Shown here: positions 1-7,914 of the stretch, piece by piece
Layout of the letters: each line of letters opens with the position of its first letter
Numbering within the stretch: position 1 is the first letter of the stretch
From: Lewinellaceae bacterium
GTDB taxonomy: Bacteria > Bacteroidota > Bacteroidia > Chitinophagales > Saprospiraceae
Assembly (NCBI GenBank): GCA_020636215.1
Contig: JACJYG010000004.1
Span: 1,054,001 to 1,118,000 of the forward strand
DNA length: 64,000 bases
Direction: 5' to 3'
The notes under the pieces: generated by a model
What the model saw: only the letters and a program-made list of their open reading frames with translations
Database searches by the model: none
Told to the model about the DNA's origin: nothing
Made by a program: the position numbers and the translations under genes

Positions 1-2
1 AT

Positions 3-983
3 GAAGAGAGTTCCCAGTTTTGTGACTACACCCTGCATACCGAGATCCTGAAATCCAACCAGACCATCCCGGTCATTGTGGTGAACGACCGGGGAGGCAT
101 TGATTTCCATGTCAACTGCCGGGATACCAGCACGGTAGCCTTAAAAAGAGAAGTAGAAAAAATGAAGGAGGATGGCGTGGAACCCATTCAGGGCTTTGCC
201 TACTCCATTTATTATAAAGAATCCAGCCTGTTGAAGCTGCTTCGCTTTTTCCCTTTTGTTCAGCTCGTGCTGATCGGGGCCTTTATCAGTTTTGGTTATC
301 TGGGCTTCAACAACGCCCGCCGGGCCGAGCAAAACCGGGTGTGGGTGGGCATGGCCAAAGAAACCGCCCATCAGCTGGGCACGCCGATCTCTGCTATCAT
401 CGCCTGGATCGAACACCTGAAGATGATCCGAGAACAGGATGGGGAAGCACAGGAGGTGCTGAACGAGCTGCGCAACGACGTCAACCGGCTGGAACTGATC
501 GCCGACCGCTTCTCCAAGATCGGTTCGGCGCCGAAGCTGGAGGCGATCAATATTTACGAAGAGCTCGATCAATGCCGCGCCTATATGCAACGGCGGGCGT
601 CCCGCAAGGTGGCCTTTGAATTCCCCGGCGCCGATAACGCCCCAAAAATGGTGCAGGTCAACCCCCACCTGTTCGACTGGGTGATCGAGAACCTCCTGCG
701 CAACGCCCTCGACGCAATGGAGGGCTCCGGACAGATCAGCGCAGAGATCTACGATGACAACGACTTTGTCTATATAGACATCAGCGATACAGGGAAAGGG
801 ATTCCCGCCAACAAGTTCAAGACCGTTTTCCAACCTGGTTACACAACGAAAAAACGGGGCTGGGGCCTTGGGCTCTCACTGGCCAAAAGGATCATCGAGG
901 AATACCACAACGGGAAGATCTTCGTGAAACGGTCGGAAGAGGGGCAGGGAACCACTTTTACAATACAGTTGCCGAAGGCTTGA
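3..983 (+). CDS. Sensor histidine kinase, 5' end outside window
   Basis: The reading frame is already open at position 3, so the gene begins upstream; the GTG at 78 is only an internal codon. About 326 residues are visible. A membrane segment (LLKLLRFFPFVQLVLIGAF) is followed by the dimerisation/phosphoacceptor motif KETAHQLGTPISAI with its histidine, then an ATPase domain with N box NLLRNALDAM, G1 box DISDTGKGIP and the late GWGLGLSLAKRII glycine box. It is a membrane sensor kinase that autophosphorylates on His; the sensed signal and partner regulator are not visible. The HQLGTP form of the H box is common in Bacteroidota kinases. The stop at 981-983 is followed at once by a short octamer repeat. 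Family call firm, function unknown. Confidence 0.9.
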   Translation, partial: EESSQFCDYTLHTEILKSNQTIPVIVVNDRGGIDFHVNCRDTSTVALKREVEKMKEDGVEPIQGFAYSIYYKESSLLKLLRFFPFVQLVLIGAFISFGYLGFNNARRAEQNRVWVGMAKETAHQLGTPISAIIAWIEHLKMIREQDGEAQEVLNELRNDVNRLELIADRFSKIGSAPKLEAINIYEELDQCRAYMQRRASRKVAFEFPGADNAPKMVQVNPHLFDWVIENLLRNALDAMEGSGQISAEIYDDNDFVYIDISDTGKGIPANKFKTVFQPGYTTKKRGWGLGLSLAKRIIEEYHNGKIFVKRSEEGQGTTFTIQLPKA

Positions 984-1007
984 TGAATGGTTGAGAGGTT
1001 GAATGGC
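984..1007 (+). repeat. Three 8-bp tandem units directly after a stop codon
   Basis: Units TGAATGGT, TGAGAGGT and TGAATGGC start at the base after the TGA of the sensor kinase gene. The unit is the same family (GGYTGAAT in another phase) as the arrays near 20152-20323 and 33469-33500. The following DNA to about 1060 (gccggcgtgcggcctgctga and gcgtgcaacgtaatgaatgg) resembles the spacer between the arrays at 20.2 kb. Confidence 0.6.
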
Positions 1008-1170
1008 GGGGTTCATGGTGCGCCGGCGTGCGGCCTGCTGACGTGGGGCGTGCAACGTAATGAATGGTTGTGAGGGCACGGAAATGTAGTTGTACGAGTT
1101 CAAGAATTGTAGTAATTTGATGGCATAATGCTTTCCCTGCTGTCCTATACCTTACTTATACCAATACAAA

Positions 1171-2565
1171 ATGAAAGACACCTCCTTCCTGGGCCGCCTC
1201 AACAACTGGGCGCGTAATTCTGTATCTCTGAAGCTCTTTGTTGTCGGCATCCTCATGCTTATCCTGCTCATTCCTGTGAACATGGTCACTTCCCTCATCC
1301 GGGAGCGGGAAAGCATCCGGGATGAAGCTGTACAGGAAGTCAGTTCCAAGTGGGGCATGAGCCAAACGCTGGCCGGGCCGGTCATTTCCGTACCCTATGA
1401 GTCGGTGCGGCAAAGCGAGGAAGGCAAGCCGGTGATTACCCGGGGCTACGCCCACTTCCTTCCCGACAGCCTGCACATCGACGGGCAGATCGATCCGCAG
1501 AAGCGCAATCGGGGCATTTATGTAGTAGTGCTGTATAATGCTAAACTAAAGGTTTCCGGCCGTTTTGCCGGCCTCAATGCCGCCGCCCTCAGCGTACCCG
1601 AAACGGACCTGAAGTGGGAGGACGCCTTATTTACTTTTGGCATCAGCGACATGAAGGGGGTGGAAGCCGCCATTCCCGTAAAGGTAAATGACACGACCTA
1701 CCAATTCGGCCCCGGCGCCGTTACCGCTGACATACTAGCCTCGGGGGCTAATTTCCTAATCGATCTGCCCCAGGAAGCTGCCTCCACGCTCGATTTTTCT
1801 TTCGAGCTCGATCTAAACGGCAGTTCTGGCATTTACTTCACTCCTTTCGGCAAGGTTAGTACGGTCAGCCTGCAATCCTCCTGGCCCGACCCCAGCTTCG
1901 AGGGCGCTTTCCTGCCCGATACCCGCGAAGTGTCGGCAAATGGCTTTCAGGCTCAGTGGCAGGTGCTTCAGCTCAACCGCAACTACCCGCAACAAGGGGT
2001 AGGTTCCTACATCAGCAATTTCCCCGTGGATGATTACAATAAAGGCGCCTATTATTTTGACGAAGGCGGATTCCGCAATTCCACCAACGCCTTTGGCCTG
2101 CGGCTGTTACTGCCAATTGACGAGTACCAGAAAACGATGCGCTCCGCTAAATATGCCGCTTTTTTCGTGCTGATCACCTTCCTGACCTTCTTTTTCATCG
2201 AGGTACTGAACCGCAAGCGCCTTCATCCCATACAGTACATCCTGGTCGGAGCCGCCATCATCCTGTTCTACATCCTGCTGTTGTCCATTTCAGAGCACCT
2301 GAAGTTTGACGCTGCCTACCTGATTGGCTGCCTGACGATCCTGGCGCTGATCACAGGCTATTGTTATTACATCCTCGACAACCGAAGGCTCACCCTGATG
2401 GTCTTCGGCATTCTGGCCATTTTGTATGGCTTCTTCTATTCTTTGCTGCAATTGCAGGATTACGCCCTGCTGTTGGGAAGCCTGGGGTTGTTGCTCATCC
2501 TGGCCGCCATCATGTACCTGACCCGGCGAATTGATTGGTATAACCTCCGAAGGGAAGACGAATGA
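1171..2565 (+). CDS. creD: CreD-like inner membrane protein
   Basis: 464 aa. One membrane helix near residues 21-41 is followed by a large periplasmic domain beginning with the family motif TLAGPVISVPY (about 67-77) and five hydrophobic helices from about residue 328 to the end. This is the architecture of CreD (inner membrane protein of the CreBC regulon, linked to envelope integrity and colicin E2 tolerance in enterics). The biochemical role of CreD is unknown. It stands alone here; no creBC pair is adjacent, although a sensor kinase gene ends 187 bp upstream in the same direction. The C-terminal RREDE tail is cytoplasmic by prediction. Start chosen at ATG 1171, the only one that leaves the short N-terminal cytoplasmic tail typical of the family. 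Confidence 0.88.
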   Translation: MKDTSFLGRLNNWARNSVSLKLFVVGILMLILLIPVNMVTSLIRERESIRDEAVQEVSSKWGMSQTLAGPVISVPYESVRQSEEGKPVITRGYAHFLPDSLHIDGQIDPQKRNRGIYVVVLYNAKLKVSGRFAGLNAAALSVPETDLKWEDALFTFGISDMKGVEAAIPVKVNDTTYQFGPGAVTADILASGANFLIDLPQEAASTLDFSFELDLNGSSGIYFTPFGKVSTVSLQSSWPDPSFEGAFLPDTREVSANGFQAQWQVLQLNRNYPQQGVGSYISNFPVDDYNKGAYYFDEGGFRNSTNAFGLRLLLPIDEYQKTMRSAKYAAFFVLITFLTFFFIEVLNRKRLHPIQYILVGAAIILFYILLLSISEHLKFDAAYLIGCLTILALITGYCYYILDNRRLTLMVFGILAILYGFFYSLLQLQDYALLLGSLGLLLILAAIMYLTRRIDWYNLRREDE

Positions 2566-2638
2566 GCCAGGGGGAGCCCCAGAAGGGGTTACAGGCTTGC
2601 CCGGCTCGGAGAGATTTATCCGGCTGACTAGACGGACG

Positions 2639-2687
2639 GGTTACAGGTTACAGGTTTCAGGTTTCTGGTTACAGGTTTCTGGTTTCA
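2639..2687 (+). repeat. 7 x 7-bp tandem array (GGTTACA/GGTTTCW)
   Basis: Seven exact-period heptamers: GGTTACA, GGTTACA, GGTTTCA, GGTTTCT, GGTTACA, GGTTTCT, GGTTTCA. The first four bases are constant and the last three vary. It lies 74 bp after the creD stop, in sense orientation. Confidence 0.85.
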
Positions 2688-2800
2688 GCGGTCCTTTCGC
2701 GTAAGACAAAACTGAGTTCGAAGGCTTTCGTGGCCGCTTAGGATTTATCCATAGGCTCGCAGGCAGCTACCCGGCGATTGACTGGATGGGGCCGGCCTTA

Positions 2801-2980
2801 TTGGTTTTAGCGGAGCCAAGGCGGAAAAACCGTTAAAAAGCCAACACTGTATGAGCGACGAAGTAGTCAAAAACAGGGCGTCGGAGTTTGCAACCTATTG
2901 CGATTACACAAAGTCCAAATGACTAGCGCGAGTTTGTTGGGTTTAGGTTTTTCCGCCTTGGCGTAGCGTTAAGAAACCAA
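2801..2980. repeat. 180-bp palindromic (MITE-like) element
   Basis: A 17-bp perfect inverted repeat (GCCAAGGCGGAAAAACC at 2815-2831; its complement at 2946-2962) is flanked by looser complementary outer arms that end in TTGGTTT and AAACCAA. The 114-bp interior has no open frame. It looks like a non-autonomous palindromic element or large structured repeat; no transposase is in the window. Confidence 0.65.
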
Positions 2981-3186
2981 TACAGCCGTGATTCCCCGAC
3001 CCTTTCGGGTGCGGGGCAGGTTTGCTTCTTTTCATCTAGGAAAAGAAGAAGTGTTTTTGGCCTCAAGGGTAAAGCTTCCCCCTCCAGCATGGGGAGTGCA
3101 AAGTAGGCCTCGCCTTTCGCGAAAGCACCGTTACAGATTTTTTACCCGGCTGAGTGCAGCGAGGACGGGCTGGTTCCTGCTCATCA

Positions 3187-4026
3187 TCACTCCTGCCTCC
3201 GCCCCAGCTCCCTGGTAAGAATTACCTCGGCGATCTCCCGGCGGGAGCGGCCAAAATCCTTGTTCTGGCCATCGGGTAATAGGGGGCTTTCTACATTATT
3301 GGCAAAAATATACACGCCCTGTTCCGTTTCCACCCAACCGACGAACCAGCCGATATTCCGGCCATCGGGTTGCGCCCAGCCGGTTTTTCCATAAAGTTTG
3401 TAGCCGGGCCTTTCTTCCAGCAGCATGATTTGTTTGACCGCCTGCTGGTTTTCCCGTTTAAAGGGCAGTTCCTCCCGGTAGAGCCGTTTTAGAAAATCAA
3501 TCTGCTGCAAGGGGCTGATGCGGGAATTGCCGGCCAGCCAGAAGGTGTCAATGTTTTTAGCCCTAATATCCATTTTCCCGTAATGAGCCGCCTTAGTCCA
3601 ATAGCGCATGCGCTTTTCCCCAACCTTCCTCGCGATCTGTTGGTAGCAGGGCACACAGGACACCCGGAAAGCCGAGGCCAGGCTGTGGTCCTGGTTCCAG
3701 CTGTCATTCCAGGCTTTTTTCCCATCCCAATAAATAGTATCAGCAGGTGATGATAGTACTCCGGTTTCCAGGGCGATGAGAGAATTTGGGATCTTAAAAG
3801 TAGAGGCCGGTAAGAAGCCTTTTTCGCATCGGGAGCCGTTAAACAGGAAAAGGGAATCGCTTTTTAGCTTGTAAAGTGCGAAACAGCCCTCCACTCCATA
3901 TTGGTTGTAAAGGCTATCGCAATTGGCCAAAGCAGCCGTTTCTACCTTTTTGTCTTCAATACCGCCCTTCGGGCCTGAACAATTAGCAAACAGGGCCATA
4001 AATAGGAGAAAAATTTGCGGGCGCAT
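3187..4026 (-). CDS. Class D (OXA-type) beta-lactamase, lipoprotein
   Basis: 279 aa serine beta-lactamase or penicillin-binding relative of class D. Catalytic S75-T76-F77-K78 sits in FLPASTFKIPNSLIALETGV, the family hallmark. S123-C124-V125 matches SxV, and K214-T215-G216 in YGKTGWAQPDGRN matches KTG. The usual YGN box reads Y149-G150-K151. The IDxFWLxG motif is present at 159-166. A short signal peptide ends in LFAN-C16, a relaxed Bacteroidota lipobox, so it is probably anchored in the envelope. Length fits the family. Monocistronic: the next gene upstream is separated by a 24-copy octamer array. Three in-frame TGA codons end it. It could hydrolyse penicillins or act as an intrinsic OXA-like enzyme; spectrum cannot be read from sequence. 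Confidence 0.9.
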   Translation of the reverse strand: MRPQIFLLFMALFANCSGPKGGIEDKKVETAALANCDSLYNQYGVEGCFALYKLKSDSLFLFNGSRCEKGFLPASTFKIPNSLIALETGVLSSPADTIYWDGKKAWNDSWNQDHSLASAFRVSCVPCYQQIARKVGEKRMRYWTKAAHYGKMDIRAKNIDTFWLAGNSRISPLQQIDFLKRLYREELPFKRENQQAVKQIMLLEERPGYKLYGKTGWAQPDGRNIGWFVGWVETEQGVYIFANNVESPLLPDGQNKDFGRSRREIAEVILTRELGRRQE

Positions 4027-4082
4027 TTTCGTTTTTTTTAGCCGGTTCGAGATTATTGCACGCTACTCCAGACACACCTTTC

Positions 4083-4274
4083 GACCTTTCGACCTACAGA
4101 CCTACAGACCTTCTGACCTACAGACCTTCCGACCTTCCGACCTTTCGACCTTCCGACCTTCCGACCTTCTGACCTTCCGACCTTCTGACCTACAGACCTT
4201 CTGACCTTTCGACCTACCGACCTTCTGACCTACAGACCTACAGACCTACAGACCTTCAGACCTTCCGACCTTCA
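4083..4274 (+). repeat. 24 x 8-bp tandem array (GACCTNNN)
   Basis: Exactly 24 consecutive octamers, 192 bp without a single indel. Every unit begins GACCT and the last three bases vary among TCC, TCT, ACA, TTC, TCA and ACC. The last unit, GACCTTCA at 4267-4274, contains the complement of the TGA stop (4272-4274) of the downstream minus-strand gene. On that gene's sense strand the constant pentamer is AGGTC, the same as in the array at 30052. The array fills almost the whole space between two minus-strand genes. Confidence 0.97.
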
Positions 4275-4967
4275 CCCCTCCACCGGCACCCCATTCTCAT
4301 CCGTAGTGAGCACCTCGCTCATAAAATTGAAGAAGGGGCGCATTCGGATAAAGCTTTCCACCATTTTGTCCAAAAGATCAGGAGCAGTAACCTCTTTGTC
4401 GGTAAAAGAACGCGAGAGCAGGAATTGTTTGTACCGGAGCAGGTCGATATTGGGATGGTCCTGGGAGTACCCCTGAGGAGCTGTTTTCAATTGCTCGCCC
4501 TTCAGTTCGCCAAAAGTTTCCCGGAATTCCGGGGCGGCGATGATTTGACGCAGGGGTTCTGCATCGGAGGCGATTTCCTGGCGTATCCGCTTGAGGTCGG
4601 CGGAATTGGGTTCCCAGAAGCCGCCGCCCACGAAGGAACCGCCATCCGGTTCGATGTGGAAATAATAGCCACCGCGCAGCCATTTCGTAGCCCGCTTCAT
4701 CTGCCCGCTAAAGTGGGCTTTATAGGGCGATTTATCTTTGGAAAAACGTACATCGCGATAGATGCGGAACAAGCTCTGTTTAGCCGTCATGGGCGCCAGG
4801 TTGTCGTGTTGGCCCATGCGGTCGAGCAGGGCCTCGGCGAAGGCAATCATGTGTTGTTGTTCAGCCTGGTAGCGCTTCTTGTTGGCATTGAACCACTCTC
4901 GGTTGTTATTGTCGCGGAGTTCCCGCAGGAACTGTAGGGTGGAAGCCGGCAGGGAAGTGGTAGGCAT
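4272..4967 (-). CDS. DUF2461 family protein
   Basis: 231 aa, full length for DUF2461 (TIGR02453). The N-terminal signature FLRELRDNNNREWFNANKKR (about 13-32) and the later SLFRIYRDVRFSKDKSPYK and GGYYFHIEPDGGSFVGGGFW blocks are diagnostic. Members are small soluble proteins of unknown biochemical role. No signal peptide. The stop codon lies in the last unit of the octamer array at 4083-4274. Transcribed in the same direction as the nqr operon but separated from it by a strong terminator, so it probably has its own promoter in the 157-bp gap. Confidence 0.88.
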   Translation of the reverse strand: MPTTSLPASTLQFLRELRDNNNREWFNANKKRYQAEQQHMIAFAEALLDRMGQHDNLAPMTAKQSLFRIYRDVRFSKDKSPYKAHFSGQMKRATKWLRGGYYFHIEPDGGSFVGGGFWEPNSADLKRIRQEIASDAEPLRQIIAAPEFRETFGELKGEQLKTAPQGYSQDHPNIDLLRYKQFLLSRSFTDKEVTAPDLLDKMVESFIRMRPFFNFMSEVLTTDENGVPVEG

Positions 4968-5036
4968 AGGATTAGGCTTTAAGATGAATAGGTTTTTATC
5001 CTAACAGCCTTGAGCCAGCCATAGTTGAAAGAAATA

Positions 5037-5074
5037 AAAAAACCTTTGAGGTTTTCGAAACCTCAAAGGTTTTT
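5037..5074 (-). terminator. Intrinsic terminator after nqrF
   Basis: A 14-bp perfect stem (AACCTTTGAGGTTT, 5041-5054, with 5058-5071), 3-base loop TCG, flanked by A-run and T-run. It sits 50 bp past the nqrF stop and can work in either direction. Confidence 0.9.
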
Positions 5075-5124
5075 CATTTTATTCAATCGGAAGCTCCAAG
5101 CCCGGCCGGGGTTGAAGGCACGGA

Positions 5125-6429
5125 TTAGCCACCGAAGTCGTCGAAGGAAATATTCTCTTCGGGTACGCCCAGCTCGTCCAGCGTTTTGATCACGGAGGCG
5201 TTCATCATGGGCGGGCCGCAGAAGTAGTATTCCACTTCTTCCGGCTCGGGATGGTTCTTCAGGTATTGCTCGTACAACACCGGCATGATAAAGCCTTTGA
5301 AGCCGTCGCCCGGCGCCTCCATGTTTTCCTTGATCTGCCAGTTGTCTTCGGGCATTGGATTGTCGAGGGCCACGTAGAAGCTGAAATTGGGAAACTGGCG
5401 CTCTATTTCGCGGAACTGCTCGATGTAGAACAACTCGCGACGGGTACGGCCGCCGTACCAGAAGGATACCTTGCGGTCGGTCGTTTTCAGGGTGTGAAAC
5501 AGGTGAAAGAGGTGCGACCGCAGCGGGGCCATGCCGGCGCCACCACCGATATACACCATTTCCTTCTTGGTGGGTTTGATGAAAAACTCACCATAGGGGC
5601 CGGAGATCGTCACTTTATCACCCGGTTTGCATCCGAAGACATAGGAGGAACATACGCCCGGGTTAACCGGCATCCAGTTGTTGGCAGCCTTATCCCAAGG
5701 TGGTGTAGCGATACGGATGTTCAGCATGACGATGTTCCCCTCCGCCGGGTGGTTGGCCATGGAGTAAGCCCGGAACTGCTCTTCGTCATTAACCATTTTG
5801 AGGCCCCACAACTTGAACTTATCCCATTCACTCTGAAACTTGTCCGGAGCACCTGGATGGTGTTCGGGGTGGGCGGTAATATCCATATCCTTGAAATCGA
5901 CCGTGATTTTGGGCACGTCGATCTGAATATAACCTCCGGACTGGAACTCCAGAGATTCCCCTTCCGGCAATTGCACCACAAATTCCTTGATAAAGGAAGC
6001 CACGTTGTAATTGGATACTACCTCGCACTCCCATTTTTTGATGCCAAAGATCTCCTCCGGGATGCGGATGCGCATATCCTGGCGAACCTTTACCTGGCAA
6101 GCCAGGCGCTTGTGCTCAGCCACTTCGCGGCGGGTGAGGTGGTTCAGTTCGGTAGGCAGCACATCTCCACCGCCTTCATCAACATGGCACTCGCACATGG
6201 CGCAGGTTCCCCCTCCGCCACAAGCGGAAGGAAGGAACACGTTTTTTTCGGAGAGCGCCGAAAGCAGAGAAGAGCCCGGCGATACCAGCAATGGGTTGGT
6301 ATCATCCCCGTTGACAATGATCTTTACATCGCCTTGTGGCACCAGCTTTTTCCTCGCATAGATCAACATGAAGGAAAGGGCCAGAATCACTGCACTGAAG
6401 ACGATAACAGCATATATGATCGTAGTCAT
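5125..6429 (-). CDS. nqrF: Na+-translocating NADH:quinone reductase subunit F
   Basis: 434 aa. NADH-oxidising entry subunit of the Na+-NQR complex. An N-terminal membrane anchor (about 4-24) is followed by a 2Fe-2S ferredoxin domain with C70, C76, C79 and C111 (CGGGGTCAMC ... RLAC), then the FAD domain with RAYSMAN, and the NADH-binding domain with GGAGMAPLRSHL, WYGGRTRRELFY and the C-terminal YYFCGPPMMN ... FDDFGG. The spacing of the cysteine ligands is that of characterised NqrF proteins. Last gene of nqrABCDEF; 51 bp separate it from nqrE. A terminator follows, so nqrM and apbE are not part of this operon. Confidence 0.97.
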   Translation of the reverse strand: MTTIIYAVIVFSAVILALSFMLIYARKKLVPQGDVKIIVNGDDTNPLLVSPGSSLLSALSEKNVFLPSACGGGGTCAMCECHVDEGGGDVLPTELNHLTRREVAEHKRLACQVKVRQDMRIRIPEEIFGIKKWECEVVSNYNVASFIKEFVVQLPEGESLEFQSGGYIQIDVPKITVDFKDMDITAHPEHHPGAPDKFQSEWDKFKLWGLKMVNDEEQFRAYSMANHPAEGNIVMLNIRIATPPWDKAANNWMPVNPGVCSSYVFGCKPGDKVTISGPYGEFFIKPTKKEMVYIGGGAGMAPLRSHLFHLFHTLKTTDRKVSFWYGGRTRRELFYIEQFREIERQFPNFSFYVALDNPMPEDNWQIKENMEAPGDGFKGFIMPVLYEQYLKNHPEPEEVEYYFCGPPMMNASVIKTLDELGVPEENISFDDFGG

Positions 6430-6480
6430 TGTATCTGAGTAAGTTTAAAATTTAACGTTCAAATCACTTTCGGGCGGCCT

Positions 6481-7089
6481 TTACTTGGCTGCAAAAGCAG
6501 CCGGGTCGATCCCCATCAGGCTCATGAAGGCAATGCCCATCAGGCCGGTCAGGATGAAGGCCATGCCCAGGCCACGCAGGGCCGGCGGCACATTTGAGTA
6601 ACGGATCTTCTCCCGGATGGCGGCAATGGCAATAATAGCCAGGAACCAGCCGAATCCACCGCCAAGGCCAAAAGCAATGGAGTTGGATAAATTGTATTCC
6701 CGCGATACCATGAAGAGCGAGCCCCCCAGAATTGCACAGTTCACCGTGATGAGCGGCAAAAAGATACCAAGAGCGGCATAAAGAGACGGTGAAAATTTTT
6801 CAACCACCATCTCTACCAACTGCACCATGGCGGCAATAGTTGCTATGAAGAGGATGAAACGCAGGAAGGTCAGGTCCATCCCAAACAGGCCATTCTCGCT
6901 GAGCAGATACTCATTGATCAGCCAGTTGATCGGCATGGTAATGCCCAATACGAAGATAACGGCCATGCCCAGGCCAAAGGCCGTTTTCACACTCTTGGAG
7001 ACCGCCAGATAAGAACACATTCCCAGGAAGTAGGACAAGACCAGGTTCTCGATGAAGGCAGTCTTTATGAAGGTGTTGATGAATTCCAT
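6481..7089 (-). CDS. nqrE: Na+-translocating NADH:quinone reductase subunit E
   Basis: 202 aa, six predicted membrane helices, full length. The sequence MEFINTFIKTAFIENLVLSYFLGMCSYLAVSKSV is the NqrE/RnfA type, including the cysteine in FLGMCSYLAV; the second half has GGSLFMVSREYNLSNSIAFGLGGGFGW. NqrD and NqrE pair as inverted-topology membrane subunits that hold an intramembrane Fe-S centre contributed by conserved cysteines. Lies 62 bp after nqrD in the operon. Assigned NqrE rather than RnfA because of the complete nqr gene order. Confidence 0.95.
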   Translation of the reverse strand: MEFINTFIKTAFIENLVLSYFLGMCSYLAVSKSVKTAFGLGMAVIFVLGITMPINWLINEYLLSENGLFGMDLTFLRFILFIATIAAMVQLVEMVVEKFSPSLYAALGIFLPLITVNCAILGGSLFMVSREYNLSNSIAFGLGGGFGWFLAIIAIAAIREKIRYSNVPPALRGLGMAFILTGLMGIAFMSLMGIDPAAFAAK

Positions 7090-7151
7090 TTTTTGATATT
7101 TTTATTGGTTGCCCAAACGATTCGAAATCTAAAATCCGAAATCTAAAATCC

Positions 7152-7862
7152 CTACGATACATCCACCAGTTTGCTGTTGTAACTGCGCTGTATCCAGATG
7201 AGGATACCAATGATAAACATAGCGGCAGCCGGCAACACCATCAGGTTGTTGTTGGAATACCAACCGAAGAGCGTGCTCTGCGTCGTATTGATCAGGTATT
7301 CGGCGGTCGGCCCGATGATCTTCAGCTCGATGGGGCTACCGGCGAAGAGGCTGCCTTTGCCAAAGATCTCGCGAACAATAGCCACGATGATCAGAATGGC
7401 GCCGTAGCCCAGTCCGTTGCCAATACCATCGAGGAAGGAACGCCAGGGCTTATTGGCCATTGCGAAAGCTTCCAGGCGGCCCATCACGATACAGTTCGTA
7501 ATGATCAGGCCGATGTAGACGGATAATTGCTTGTAGATCGGATAGTTGAAGTACTTCAGCAACAACTCCACAATGGTCACCAGGGTGGCAATGATCACCA
7601 ACTGCACGATCATACGTACAGATTTGGGAATATACTGCCGCACCATGGAAGTGAACAGGTTGGAGAAGGCCGTTACCAGGGTTACGGCGACTGCCATGAC
7701 CACCGCCGGATAAACGAGGGAGGTCACAGCCAGAGCAGAACAAATACCCAACACCTGCACGGTGATCGGATTATTGTCATTTAGTGGGTCGGTGAGCAAT
7801 TGGCGTTCTTTTTTTCCGAACGCAATTATTGGCTCCTTCTCTTTTACAGCAGTCTCTGCCAT
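7152..7862 (-). CDS. nqrD: Na+-translocating NADH:quinone reductase subunit D
   Basis: 236 aa membrane subunit, six helices, slightly longer than the roughly 210 aa norm because of a charged N-terminal tail (MAETAVKEKEPIIAFGKKER). Family blocks DPLNDNNPITVQVLGICSAL and QLSVYIGLIITNCIVMGRLE with its conserved cysteine are present, as are SFLDGIGNGLGYGAI and the C-terminal IGILIWIQRSY. It forms, with NqrE, the membrane pair holding the Fe-S centre. Located between nqrC and nqrE, all in one direction with short gaps. Confidence 0.96.
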   Translation of the reverse strand: MAETAVKEKEPIIAFGKKERQLLTDPLNDNNPITVQVLGICSALAVTSLVYPAVVMAVAVTLVTAFSNLFTSMVRQYIPKSVRMIVQLVIIATLVTIVELLLKYFNYPIYKQLSVYIGLIITNCIVMGRLEAFAMANKPWRSFLDGIGNGLGYGAILIIVAIVREIFGKGSLFAGSPIELKIIGPTAEYLINTTQSTLFGWYSNNNLMVLPAAAMFIIGILIWIQRSYNSKLVDVS

Positions 7863-7914
7863 TTCTTTTGTTTTATGCTGTGAAGCATAGGCCTTCGCCC
7901 CATGCTAAAATTTA

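Larger units (their letters stand above)
2566..3186. other. Repeat-rich intergenic region, no gene
   Basis: No convincing gene. It holds a 7-bp array (2639-2687), a palindromic element (2801-2980), a 27-bp stretch at 2613-2639 repeated inverted at 30398-30424, a stretch near 2740-2762 repeated inverted near 19474-19500, another near 2689-2707 repeated inverted near 20042-20064, and a TTTTTTACCCGGCTG / GAGGACGGG module at 3138-3168 that recurs in other intergenic regions. Confidence 0.7.

Noticed and set aside
3923..4204. Frame of RPSDLQTF-type repeats
   Set aside because: It merely translates the octamer array (24 bp = 8 codons per three units) and overlaps the beta-lactamase start.
4083..4274. 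CRISPR-like array
   Set aside because: Units are 8 bp with no spacers, and no cas genes are near. It is a simple short tandem array.
5251..6438. 395-codon open frame antisense to nqrF
   Set aside because: Mirror frame of a high-GC gene; no signal, domain or start context, while the opposite strand is certain.
7090..7151. Tandem 'gaaatctaaaatccgaaatctaaaatcc' between nqrE and nqrD as another array
   Set aside because: Only two imperfect copies of about 14 bp; too little to call, though the style resembles other gaps.
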